Source of the DNA: Emcibacter sp048269205
Lineage (GTDB): Bacteria; Pseudomonadota; Alphaproteobacteria; Sphingomonadales; Emcibacteraceae
Length of the DNA stretch: 64,000 nt
Reading direction: 5' to 3'
Assembly (NCBI RefSeq): GCF_048269205.1
Contig: NZ_JBLXJC010000001.1
Location: 310,001 to 374,000, forward strand
The number at the start of each line of letters is the position of its first letter. The first letter of the stretch is position 1. Made by a program: the position numbers and the translations under genes. Positions 1-7,830 of the stretch are shown here, in pieces. The notes under the pieces were generated by a model. It did no database searches. It was given only the letters and a program-made list of their open reading frames with translations, and had not been told where the DNA came from.

Positions 1-800
1 TGGTCAATTTCGATGCCGGGGCCCGCACCCCGGCGGCAGGTGCCTTTACCGCTGTCGGAATCTGTCTGGCGGCTCTGTTTCTGACCCCGCTTCTGTATCA
101 CCTGCCCAAGGCAACCCTGGCGGCGACCATCATTGTAGCGGTTTTGTCGCTGGTGGATTTCCGCATGCTGGGCCAGACCTGGCGTTATTCCAAAAGCGAT
201 TTTCTCGCCATGCTGGCGACCATCCTCGGTACGCTGGGGTTCGGGGTCGAGGTTGGTGTAGTGCTGGGTGTCGGCCTTTCCATTCTGCTGTTTCTGTACC
301 GGACCAGCCGGCCCCATTGCGCCATTGTCGGTCAGGTGCCGGGTACCGAACATTTCCGTAATGTGAACCGTCACCAGGTCTTGACCAGCAAGGAACTGGT
401 GACGCTCCGGATTGATGAAAGCCTGTATTTCGCCAACGCCCGTTTTCTCGAAGATCGTATTTACGAGCTTGTGGCCGCGCAGCCGGAAATCCGCCATGTG
501 GTCCTCATGTGCCCGGCGGTCAACGACATTGACGCCAGCGCCCTGGAAAGCCTGGAGGCGATCAATCACCTCTTGAAGGACGCCAGGGTGAAATTCCACC
601 TGTCGGAGGTCAAGGGCCCGGTCATGGACCGCCTGAAACGTTCCCGTTTTCTTGACGATCTTACCGGCGAAGTGTTTCTTTCACAGTTTGACGCCATGCA
701 GGCGCTGGCGCCGGAATTGGCGGAAATGGCGGCGCGATCCCTTAAAAACCGGGAAAACGAGGCCACCCGGAAACGAAGCGGATTTGATCCGTCGATTTGA
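1..800 (+). CDS. SulP family anion permease, C-terminal part with STAS domain (5' end outside window)
   Basis: Inner-membrane anion (sulfate/bicarbonate type) transporter or proton symporter. The frame is open from base 3, so the gene begins upstream. The visible part starts with hydrophobic helices typical of the last SulP membrane segments (LTPLLYHLPKATLAATI, then SLVDFRMLGQTWRYSKSDF), followed by another membrane pair and, from about base 390, a cytoplasmic STAS domain (VVLMCPAVNDIDASALESL, the anti-sigma-antagonist-like core). It stops at TGA 798-800. Substrate is not determinable; sulfate would fit the cysD-cysNC genes 13 kb away, but that link is inference. Family assignment is firm. 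Confidence 0.9.
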   Translation, partial: VNFDAGARTPAAGAFTAVGICLAALFLTPLLYHLPKATLAATIIVAVLSLVDFRMLGQTWRYSKSDFLAMLATILGTLGFGVEVGVVLGVGLSILLFLYRTSRPHCAIVGQVPGTEHFRNVNRHQVLTSKELVTLRIDESLYFANARFLEDRIYELVAAQPEIRHVVLMCPAVNDIDASALESLEAINHLLKDARVKFHLSEVKGPVMDRLKRSRFLDDLTGEVFLSQFDAMQALAPELAEMAARSLKNRENEATRKRSGFDPSI

Positions 801-942
801 ATTTTGTGTAAAGTTTCGATTTTCCTTTAACTAAAACGGTCGTTTGAATATACTTCCCGGACAGAGGCGCGCCGCCATTGTGTGGCGTAAAGAAAATAAT
901 ATTGCCCCACAGGGTGTTTGGGGTCGGGAAAAAGGGAAAAAA

Positions 943-2745
943 ATGTCATTTTTGTTTGACCATATGCGGGAGGTCAGATTCCAGCTTCAGCAGGTTCTGG
1001 AATGTGAGAATCTTTTTTCTTCCGGGATTTACGCGGATTATTCGCCGGAAACCATTGACGCCTTTCTGGAAACGGCCCGGGCCGTCGCCGAGGATCATTA
1101 TCTGCCCCATTATCAGGAAGGGGACCGTCAGGAACCGACGTTTGACGGCGAACAGGTGCACTTGCTGCCGGAAATGGAAACGGCATGGCGGGCTTTTGCC
1201 GAGGCCGGATTTCTGGCCGCTCACCATGACCCGGATTACGGGGGCATGAACATGCCGCAGGTTCTCAGCAATGCCTGTATGTCGTTTTTCTATGGTGCCA
1301 ATGTGGCCTTTGCCGGTTACAGCATGCTGACCATTGGGGCAGGAAACCTGATCCGCAGCTTCGGGTCCGCAGAGCAGATCGAGAAATTCCTGCTGCCCAT
1401 GACCGACGGCCGGTTTGCGGGCACCATGGCCCTGACCGAACCCGGGCAGGGATCCGCCCTTGCTGACATCCGTACGACGGCGGAGCTTCAGGCCGACGGC
1501 AGCTATCGCCTCAAGGGCCAGAAAATGTTTATCTCCGGCGGGGACCAGTCCTTTACCGAGAATATCGTGCATATGGTGCTGGCCCGTATCAAGGGGGCGC
1601 CTGACGGAGTCAAGGGGATCTCCCTGTTTATCTGTCCCAAGGTCAGGGTTGGGGAAGATGGTTCCCTGGGCGCGCGCAACGATGTGAAACTGGCCGGCCT
1701 GCTGCACAAGATGGGCTATCGCCATACCACCTCGACGGTGTTGAATTTCGGTGAAGAGGGGGATTGTGAGGCCTTTCTGGTTGGTGAGCCGCACAAGGGC
1801 CTCTTCTATATGTTCCAGATGATGAACGAAGCCCGCATCGGGGTTGGCCTCGGGGCCGCCATGCTGGGTGTGGCCGGATATCATTACAGTCTGAATTATG
1901 CCCGGGAACGGCAGCAGGGCCGCCTGCCGTCCTGCAAGGATCCCTTAAGCCCGCAGGTGGCACTGGTCGGGCATGCGGATGTGCGGCGGCTGCTTCTGGC
2001 CCAGAAAGCCTATACGGAAGGCAGCCTTGCCCTGTGTCTCTATGCAAGCCAGCTTGTGGATCGCCTTGAAATGGCGCAGAATGAAGCGGAAAAGAAAAGC
2101 TTGCTGGGGTTGCTTGATCTCCTGACACCGATCGTGAAAAGCTATCCCTCTGAATATGGCCTCGAGGCCAATAAAATGGCCATTCAGATTTTGGGCGGGG
2201 CCGGTTACATCCGGGAACATCCGGTGGAGCAATATTACCGGGACAACCGTCTCAATCCGATCCATGAAGGGGCGGAAGCCATTCACGGGCTGGATATTCT
2301 GGGCCGCAAGATCGTTTTGGACAATGGTTCGGCCCTGAAGACCCTGCTGGAGACAATCGCCGAGGATGTGCGTCTGGCGGCTGAAGCCGGTGTGGAAGAG
2401 GGGATCTGTGGACCGCTGCAGGAAAGCCTCGGGCTGGTGGAAGAGACATCCCGGATACTGACCGGGAAAATGGCCGGGGATGTTGATCTGGCTCTGGCCA
2501 ATGCCACCCTCTATCTGGATTTTATGGGGCGGGTGGTGATTGCCTGGATGTTGGTGCGCCAGTGCCGGGCGGCCCAGGTGGGCCTGGGGAACGCCCCGGA
2601 TCAGCAACTGGCGGATTATTATGCCGGCAAACTGCAGACGGCCCGCTACTTTATGAACCGGGAACTGGTCCAGACAGAACTGCAGGCCCGGCAGTTGACG
2701 GAGTTCGAACCAAGCGCCTATGATATGCAGGACAGCTGGTTCTAG
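943..2745 (+). CDS. Acyl-CoA dehydrogenase, DmdC-like (3-methylmercaptopropionyl-CoA dehydrogenase family)
   Basis: FAD-dependent alpha,beta-dehydrogenation of an acyl-CoA thioester. About 600 residues, the long form with an extra C-terminal domain found in DmdC/AidB-like enzymes rather than the 380-residue short form. Visible motifs: the FAD/substrate stretch MALTEPGQGSALAD, the RIGVGLGAAMLGVAGYHYSL helix, and NPIHEGAEAIHGLD near the catalytic base region. An upstream in-frame TTG at 844 would add 33 residues, but ATG 943 starts right at the conserved N-terminus and follows a purine-rich stretch. The next gene is a matching acyl-CoA ligase 28 bases downstream. Substrate could be methylthiopropionyl-CoA or a medium/long-chain acyl-CoA; the sequence does not decide. 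Confidence 0.85.
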   Translation: MSFLFDHMREVRFQLQQVLECENLFSSGIYADYSPETIDAFLETARAVAEDHYLPHYQEGDRQEPTFDGEQVHLLPEMETAWRAFAEAGFLAAHHDPDYGGMNMPQVLSNACMSFFYGANVAFAGYSMLTIGAGNLIRSFGSAEQIEKFLLPMTDGRFAGTMALTEPGQGSALADIRTTAELQADGSYRLKGQKMFISGGDQSFTENIVHMVLARIKGAPDGVKGISLFICPKVRVGEDGSLGARNDVKLAGLLHKMGYRHTTSTVLNFGEEGDCEAFLVGEPHKGLFYMFQMMNEARIGVGLGAAMLGVAGYHYSLNYARERQQGRLPSCKDPLSPQVALVGHADVRRLLLAQKAYTEGSLALCLYASQLVDRLEMAQNEAEKKSLLGLLDLLTPIVKSYPSEYGLEANKMAIQILGGAGYIREHPVEQYYRDNRLNPIHEGAEAIHGLDILGRKIVLDNGSALKTLLETIAEDVRLAAEAGVEEGICGPLQESLGLVEETSRILTGKMAGDVDLALANATLYLDFMGRVVIAWMLVRQCRAAQVGLGNAPDQQLADYYAGKLQTARYFMNRELVQTELQARQLTEFEPSAYDMQDSWF

Positions 2746-2773
2746 GGAGCGTTAATCAGAACAGGGAGAAGTC

Positions 2774-4408
2774 ATGTCTTCGATGCAATCGGCACCGATC
2801 AATCTAGTTGAAATTCTGGAGCATGCCGCCATTTGTCACGGTGACCGGGAAATCGTTTCCCGGCTTGCCGAGGACGGCACCATTCATCGCACCACCTACG
2901 GGGAAAGCTATGTGCGGGTCAGGAAGCTGGCCTCCGCGCTGGAGAAAATGGGTATTCACAAAGGCGACCGGGTCGCCACCCTGGCCTGGAACGGGTTCCG
3001 GCATCTGGAATGCTGGTTCGGCATTTCCGGCATGGGCGCCATTTGCCATACCCTGAACCCCCGGCTCTTTGCCGAGCAGCTCATCTACATCATCAATCAC
3101 GCCGAAGACCGGGTGATCATGACCGATGTGACCTTTGTGCCGCTGCTGGAGAAACTGCAGGAACATCTGCCGACGGTGGAGCATTATATCATCATGACCG
3201 ACCGCGCCCATATGCCGGACTGCGGCCTGCACGGGGCGATCTGTTATGAAGAACTGCTTGAGAGCGGAGATGAGGCTTATGTGTGGCCGTCCTTTCCGGA
3301 AGAAACGCCGTCCTCGCTCTGTTACACCTCCGGCACCACCGGCAACCCCAAGGGGGTGCTGTATACCCATCGGTCCAACATTCTGCATGCGGCCTGCGGC
3401 AATAATGCGGACGGATTTGGCCTTTCGGCCGATACGGCCATTCTGGTGATCGTGCCCATGTTCCATGCCAACGCCTGGGGGCTGACCTTTGCCGCCCCCA
3501 TGGTCGGGACCAAGCTGATCATGCCCGGCGCCGCCATGGACGGGGCCAGCATTCATGAACTGATCCGCACCGAAGGCGTCACCACTTCCGCTGCGGTGCC
3601 TACGGTCTGGAACGGCCTTCTGGATTATCTGGATAAAAGCGGCCAGGACCTGGCAGAGATCGAAAATCTGGTCATCGGCGGGTCCGCTGTGCCCCGCTAT
3701 ATGATTGAGGTGCTGGACAAGAAATACGGGGTCGAGGTGAACCATGCCTGGGGCATGACCGAAATGAGCCCGCTGGGCACCGTTAACCGGAACATGCCCT
3801 TCATGAAGGGCCTGAAAGAGAAGGACTATGAAGCCTGGCTTGATATCAAATGCAAGCAGGGCCGCCCGCCGTTCGGGGTGAAAATGAAAATCGTCGATGA
3901 CGAGGAAAAGGAGCTGCCCCGGGACGGCACAACCTTTGGCCGGCTTCTGGTCAGGGGGCCCTGGATTGTGGAAAGCTACTACAAGCAGACGGCGAAGGCG
4001 GTGGATGCGGACGACTGGTTCGATACCGGCGATGTGGCCACCATCGACGAGCACGGTTTCCTGCAGATCACCGACCGGGCCAAGGATGTGATCAAGTCCG
4101 GCGGCGAATGGATCAGCTCGGTGGATATGGAAAATATCATCATGGGTCATGACGCCGTGGCGCTGGCGGCGGTGATCGGCCTGCATCATCCCAAATGGGA
4201 CGAACGGCCGCTTCTGGTGGTGCAACTGAAAGAAGGCTGCGAGGCGAGCCGGGAAGAACTGCTGTCCTATCTGGAAGGCAAGGTGGCCAAATGGTGGATT
4301 CCCGACGATGTACAGTTTGTCGATGATGTGCCGCTGACGGCGACCGGCAAGATCAGCAAGCTGAACCTGCGAGAACAGTTTGCCGATTATCAATTCCCGG
4401 ACCAATAA
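2774..4408 (+). CDS. Fatty-acid/3-methylthiopropionate--CoA ligase (DmdB/AlkK-like)
   Basis: ATP-dependent acyl-CoA ligase of the ANL superfamily, 544 residues. The AMP-binding P-loop YTSGTTGNPKGVLYTHRSN lies near residue 190, the core motif NHAWGMTEMSPLG near 325, the DWFDTGDVATIDEHG signature near 415 and the C-terminal catalytic lysine motif TATGKISKLNLR near 525. AGGGAGAA precedes the ATG by a normal distance. The gene is co-directional with the preceding acyl-CoA dehydrogenase, so the two probably activate and then dehydrogenate one acid. The pair resembles DmdB-DmdC of the DMSP demethylation route, but neither dmdA nor dmdD is in this window, so a general medium-chain fatty acid role is equally possible. 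Confidence 0.85.
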   Translation: MSSMQSAPINLVEILEHAAICHGDREIVSRLAEDGTIHRTTYGESYVRVRKLASALEKMGIHKGDRVATLAWNGFRHLECWFGISGMGAICHTLNPRLFAEQLIYIINHAEDRVIMTDVTFVPLLEKLQEHLPTVEHYIIMTDRAHMPDCGLHGAICYEELLESGDEAYVWPSFPEETPSSLCYTSGTTGNPKGVLYTHRSNILHAACGNNADGFGLSADTAILVIVPMFHANAWGLTFAAPMVGTKLIMPGAAMDGASIHELIRTEGVTTSAAVPTVWNGLLDYLDKSGQDLAEIENLVIGGSAVPRYMIEVLDKKYGVEVNHAWGMTEMSPLGTVNRNMPFMKGLKEKDYEAWLDIKCKQGRPPFGVKMKIVDDEEKELPRDGTTFGRLLVRGPWIVESYYKQTAKAVDADDWFDTGDVATIDEHGFLQITDRAKDVIKSGGEWISSVDMENIIMGHDAVALAAVIGLHHPKWDERPLLVVQLKEGCEASREELLSYLEGKVAKWWIPDDVQFVDDVPLTATGKISKLNLREQFADYQFPDQ

Positions 4409-4426
4409 AGAGGAAGGACCCCTGTG

Positions 4427-4987
4427 ATGCTGAAAAAAAGCCTGCTCCTGTTGTGCGTGGCTCTGCTGCCCCTCTCTGCACTGGCCAAATCCAATGACGA
4501 AAAACGCCAGGAAATACTGGAAATGCGCGACGAGGTGCTGGAAAAACTTTATAAAAGCAATCCGGAAACCCGCTCTATGATCAAGGAAGCCGAGGGCTAT
4601 GCGGTTTTCAACTCTGGTGGCATCAATGTGATCCTGCTGTCCGCCGGCAGCGGCACCGGCGTCGCCCATGACAACAAGTCGGGCGAAAATATTTTCATGA
4701 AAATGGCCACCGGCGGGGTCGGCATCGGCATCGGGGTCAAGGATTACAGAACTGTCATGATTTTCCACAAACGCTCGTCCTTCGATAATTTCGTCGACAA
4801 AGGCTGGGATTTTTCCGGTCAGGCTGATGCGGCGGCGACCGTTGATGAAAAGGGCGCCCAGGCCAGCGGCGCCGACACTGTGGTTTCCGGCGTCAGCGTC
4901 TACCAGATGACCAAGACCGGCCTTGCGCTGCAGGCGACCCTGCAGGGCACCAAATACTGGAAGAATAAAAAGCTGAATAAACAATAG
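4427..4987 (+). CDS. Secreted SYLF-domain (YSC84-like) lipid-binding protein
   Basis: About 186 residues. An N-terminal signal peptide (KKSLLLLCVALLPLSALA, cleavage after ALA) is followed by a charged helix and then a SYLF/YSC84-type beta domain: EAEGYAVFNSGGINVILLSA, GGVGIGIGVKDYRTVMIF, and a C-terminal LQATLQGTKYWK. Family members bind phosphoinositides or other anionic lipids in eukaryotes; the role of periplasmic bacterial versions is unknown. AGGAAGG at 4411-4417 is 9 bases before ATG 4427; GTG 4424 is an alternative start one codon earlier. It lies 18 bases after the ligase gene and is probably co-transcribed with it. A terminator follows. Confidence 0.75.
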   Translation: MLKKSLLLLCVALLPLSALAKSNDEKRQEILEMRDEVLEKLYKSNPETRSMIKEAEGYAVFNSGGINVILLSAGSGTGVAHDNKSGENIFMKMATGGVGIGIGVKDYRTVMIFHKRSSFDNFVDKGWDFSGQADAAATVDEKGAQASGADTVVSGVSVYQMTKTGLALQATLQGTKYWKNKKLNKQ

Positions 4988-5009
4988 GCTTTTTGCCCTC
5001 CTCAATCAG

Positions 5010-5034
5010 AAAGCCCGCTTGATGCAGGCTTTTT
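5010..5034 (+). terminator. Rho-independent terminator
   Basis: AAAGCC pairs with GGCTTT with one internal mismatch and a further two pairs around loop TTGAT, followed by TTTTT. It closes the acyl-CoA dehydrogenase/ligase/SYLF unit and overlaps the upstream edge of the ECF41 promoter. Confidence 0.6.
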
Positions 5035-5035
5035 G

Positions 5036-5062
5036 TGTCACAGATGGGTGGGGTTCGTCGTC
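5036..5062 (+). promoter_or_regulatory. ECF41-type sigma factor promoter (TGTCACA-N16-CGTC)
   Basis: TGTCACA at 5036-5042 and CGTC at 5059-5062 are separated by exactly 16 bases, which matches the published ECF41 promoter consensus. The site is 37 bases before the start of the AhpD-like gene and therefore heads the operon that encodes the ECF41 sigma factor itself, as in other ECF41 loci where the sigma factor drives its own operon. A second CGTC at 5056 gives a 13-base spacer and is less good. Confidence 0.75.
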
Positions 5063-5098
5063 TATCTCCTGTTCACGTTTATTGGGAAGGAGAAGACG

Positions 5099-5530
5099 AT
5101 GACATCAATCACATCAGTGAATTATGAACAGCATGTGCCGGATATCCTGCAGATCCTGAATGGCGTCCATGTGGTCATGGATGAGCACGGGCTCGACCCG
5201 CTTCTGGTGCATCTGGTGAAGCTCAGGGCGTCGCAGATCAACGGCTGTGGCTATTGTGTGAAAATGCATACAAGGGAGGCGCGGGCGGACGGGGAAAGCA
5301 ACGAACGCCTCGACCGGCTTGTGGTCTGGCGTCATGTGAGTGACTATACAGATCGGGAACGGGCGGCGTTGGCCTGGACCGAGGCTCTGACGGTGCTGAA
5401 AGAGGACGTCGATTACGGGGCGTTGCGGGCGTCCCTCAGGGAGCATTTTTCCGATAAGGAAATATCGGTTTTGACCTGCCAGGTCATGATGATTAACCTG
5501 TGGAACAGGTTGCAGGTGTCCCGGCACTGA
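5099..5530 (+). CDS. Carboxymuconolactone decarboxylase/AhpD-like family protein
   Basis: 143 residues. The AhpD-type redox motif C50-GY-C53-x3-H57 is intact (NGCGYCVKMHTREAR), which points to peroxidase or disulfide reductase chemistry rather than a true decarboxylase. ATG 5099 is preceded by GGAAGGAGAAG. An earlier in-frame start at 5033 would lie inside the promoter and is rejected. The gene is followed after 13 bases by an ECF41 sigma factor; COE-class proteins (carboxymuconolactone decarboxylases, oxidoreductases, epimerases) are the known partners and targets of ECF41 sigma factors. Substrate unknown. Confidence 0.88.
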   Translation: MTSITSVNYEQHVPDILQILNGVHVVMDEHGLDPLLVHLVKLRASQINGCGYCVKMHTREARADGESNERLDRLVVWRHVSDYTDRERAALAWTEALTVLKEDVDYGALRASLREHFSDKEISVLTCQVMMINLWNRLQVSRH

Positions 5531-5543
5531 GGGCAAAAGTCAA

Positions 5544-6440
5544 ATGAACGAAACGGCACTTATCAGCACTTTTGAACAGGCGAGCCCCATGCTCAAGGGG
5601 CTGGCCTACCGCATGCTGGGCTCTATGTCTGATGCGGAGGATGCGGTGCAGGAGACCTTCCTCAAGTGGCAGAAGGCGGACCATGCGGCGATCGAAAACC
5701 CCCGCGCCTGGCTCACCACCGTCTGTTCGCGCCATTGCATTGACGTACTTCGCTCGGCCCGCCGCAAGCGGGAGGATTATATCGGCCCCTGGCTGCCGGA
5801 ACCGGTGGCGGAAGGGATCGAGGATAATCCCGAGGAGCAGATCATGCTGTCTTCCTCCCTGTCCCTGGCCTTCCTCGCCATGCTGGAACGATTGACGCCG
5901 AAAGAGCGGGCCGCTTATTTGCTCAGGGAAATTTTCGACCGGGACTATGCCGAGGTCGCCGACGTGATCGGCACCACCGAAGTGGCCTGCCGCAAGCTTG
6001 TCTCCCGCGCCCGGGAACGCATCGGCCAGAAGCAACGCCGTTATGACCCGCCCCGGGAAAGCCGGGAGCGGCTGCTTTCCGCCTTCCAGCAGGCGATCCG
6101 GACCGGGGAGACCGGGGAACTTGGGGCGCTATTGTCTGCCGACATCAGGCTTACCGCCGATGCGGGCGGCAAGGTCAATGCACCCCGCAAGCCGCTTGAG
6201 GGACCGGACAAGATATTGCTGTTCCTGGGCCGGGTATTGCATGCGGCCTGGGCCGGGGCGGAACTGGAAGCGCGGGATATCAACGGCGAACCGGGCCTGT
6301 TGTTGATTGAAGAGGGGCGCATCACCGGCGCCATCACCTGCGTCTGTGATGAAGAAGGCTTATGTCGCGAAATCCTGATCCTCCGCAACCCGGAGAAGCT
6401 GGGGCGGTTGCAGGGGGTGGGAAACATAACTGTTAGATAA
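5544..6440 (+). CDS. ECF41 (SigJ-type) RNA polymerase sigma factor with fused SnoaL-like regulatory domain
   Basis: 298 residues. Sigma region 2 is at about 10-75 (LAYRMLGSMSDAEDAVQETF), region 4 at about 110-160 (ERLTPKERAAYLLREIFDRD, then TTEVACRKLVSRARERI). The C-terminal SnoaL-like domain from about 170 replaces a separate anti-sigma factor and carries the two ECF41 signature motifs in slightly altered form: DAGGK at 206-210 (consensus DGGGK) and NPEKL at 282-286 (consensus NPDKL). In this group the C-terminal domain both supports and restrains activity. Forms an operon with the upstream AhpD-like gene and should act on the promoter at 5036-5062. The inducing signal is unknown. Confidence 0.92.
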   Translation: MNETALISTFEQASPMLKGLAYRMLGSMSDAEDAVQETFLKWQKADHAAIENPRAWLTTVCSRHCIDVLRSARRKREDYIGPWLPEPVAEGIEDNPEEQIMLSSSLSLAFLAMLERLTPKERAAYLLREIFDRDYAEVADVIGTTEVACRKLVSRARERIGQKQRRYDPPRESRERLLSAFQQAIRTGETGELGALLSADIRLTADAGGKVNAPRKPLEGPDKILLFLGRVLHAAWAGAELEARDINGEPGLLLIEEGRITGAITCVCDEEGLCREILILRNPEKLGRLQGVGNITVR

Positions 6441-6454
6441 GAAAGCTGGATACT

Positions 6455-7735
6455 TTACTTGATTGGTGAAATGCTAGCGTCTAGTTTAAAAGTGAAACAA
6501 ACAAGATCGTCATCTTCGTCAAGTCCGCCACTTTTTATGGTTATGTCTTCAATGCAGTATCCTTGCTGGAGCCAAAATTCAAAATAATTGTCATCTTTGA
6601 AAAATGCGTTTCGGGAAAACCTCTCATTATCAGTTCTACCAGCTAAATATTCAAGGAGAGCACGCGAGGATATTGTCATTTCAATTTTATCACCTTTTTC
6701 TCGGATATTTGGTCCAAGATACCATTTGTTGTTTGTCGGATTAAATGAGTTTTGCTCATGTAGGGACTTGGCATTGTAACCCTCAAACCGGGGAGAGGGT
6801 AAGAGGTCTATCATTTTCGCTAGATTTTCTACGTTTGGCGATAGATTTTCTTTACAGAAGAATGTTACTGCCCACCCCAATCTCACTCCATTAGAGTTGG
6901 ATGAAGAATTACCGTTTTGTGTTGAAAAGACGCAGACAATATCTGTATTGGAGCTCTCAAGAAAATAATTGATAATGTCTGAGGCTGATTTAAACGGATG
7001 CGTTGAACCAGGTGGGTTCATTCTTCTTAACAATTCACTGCCAGTATCGGCTAATAGAATGACTTTATAGTGGTCTATGGGAAGGTTTTTTAGCTGATCT
7101 TTGTCTTTTCGGTATAGACAACTATAGAGCGGATTATCATTGATTTTGTGGGGTAAAGAAGGGGAACTGTAAGAATAGTTTCTGCCCGTTCTGGTTTTAT
7201 GAGTTTTCTTTTCTATTGTAACGTCGATTGTAGGATGGGTTAATCTTACTTTTTGATTTTTCCCACAGGGATTTGAATTAAGCCAATTGGTAAGCTTTGC
7301 GTTTAATGCATCGTCAACTTTGAAATCCTCTTCAACACCAAAGTCTCGATAAAAATTACCATCAATCCAACCACTAGCTTCATGAAAAGAAAAATATAAG
7401 TAGTTTCCAACACCTTTCTTAATTTGATTTGCACTGTTGGTGATTTTTTGAATGGCAGATCTTATCCGTTTTTCTCCGGATAGGGAGCCGTCTGAAAGCG
7501 TTGTTACCTCAATAAAAGCTGGTTTTTCAAAGAGAGATTTTGAAAATGCTTCAGGTCGTTTTCCTGATTTAGTTTCAGGTTCTATTATTAAATCAGCAAC
7601 TTGTTTAATGCCCCAAAGAAACGCGATTTCTATTTCAGCGGGCAGCGCTTGATCGACTCTTTTATTATTAAGGCGACTCACCATATCGTTCACTTTGGCC
7701 GGGTTATTAATAACCTTCCTCAGCTCATCTATCAT
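6455..7735 (-). CDS. Hypothetical protein, AT-rich orphan; possible PD-(D/E)XK-like N-terminal domain
   Basis: About 426 residues from ATG 7735, which has AAGAAGG nine bases upstream; a TTG at 7768 would add 11 residues. I do not recognise the family. The base composition is clearly more AT-rich than every neighbour and codon use differs (AAA, TTT, ATT, AAT common), which suggests recent transfer. The N-terminal third has a pattern that could fit a restriction-like nuclease core: an acidic helix (PAEIEIAFLWGIKQV), then an acidic residue and a strand ending IEVTTLSDG, then a basic helix with ANQIKK. The usual catalytic lysine would be replaced by threonine. The C-terminal half (STQNGNSSSNSNGVRLGWAV, WYLGPNIREKGD) matches nothing I know. 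It sits alone between convergent housekeeping genes with no visible partner, integrase or repeats. Confidence 0.8.
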   Translation of the reverse strand: MIDELRKVINNPAKVNDMVSRLNNKRVDQALPAEIEIAFLWGIKQVADLIIEPETKSGKRPEAFSKSLFEKPAFIEVTTLSDGSLSGEKRIRSAIQKITNSANQIKKGVGNYLYFSFHEASGWIDGNFYRDFGVEEDFKVDDALNAKLTNWLNSNPCGKNQKVRLTHPTIDVTIEKKTHKTRTGRNYSYSSPSLPHKINDNPLYSCLYRKDKDQLKNLPIDHYKVILLADTGSELLRRMNPPGSTHPFKSASDIINYFLESSNTDIVCVFSTQNGNSSSNSNGVRLGWAVTFFCKENLSPNVENLAKMIDLLPSPRFEGYNAKSLHEQNSFNPTNNKWYLGPNIREKGDKIEMTISSRALLEYLAGRTDNERFSRNAFFKDDNYFEFWLQQGYCIEDITIKSGGLDEDDDLVCFTFKLDASISPIK

Positions 7736-7830
7736 AAACTGTAGCCTTCTTCTGGTGAAAGTGGGCAACGTTTAGTGTCCTATGACGTAATTTATTACAA
7801 CGGATAGGATAAGGATCTGAGTTGTCAGAA

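Noticed and set aside
2804..5005. 733-codon open frame on the minus strand
   Set aside because: Antisense shadow of the ligase and SYLF genes; residue content is His/Gly/Gln-rich without domains, and the plus-strand genes have clear motifs.
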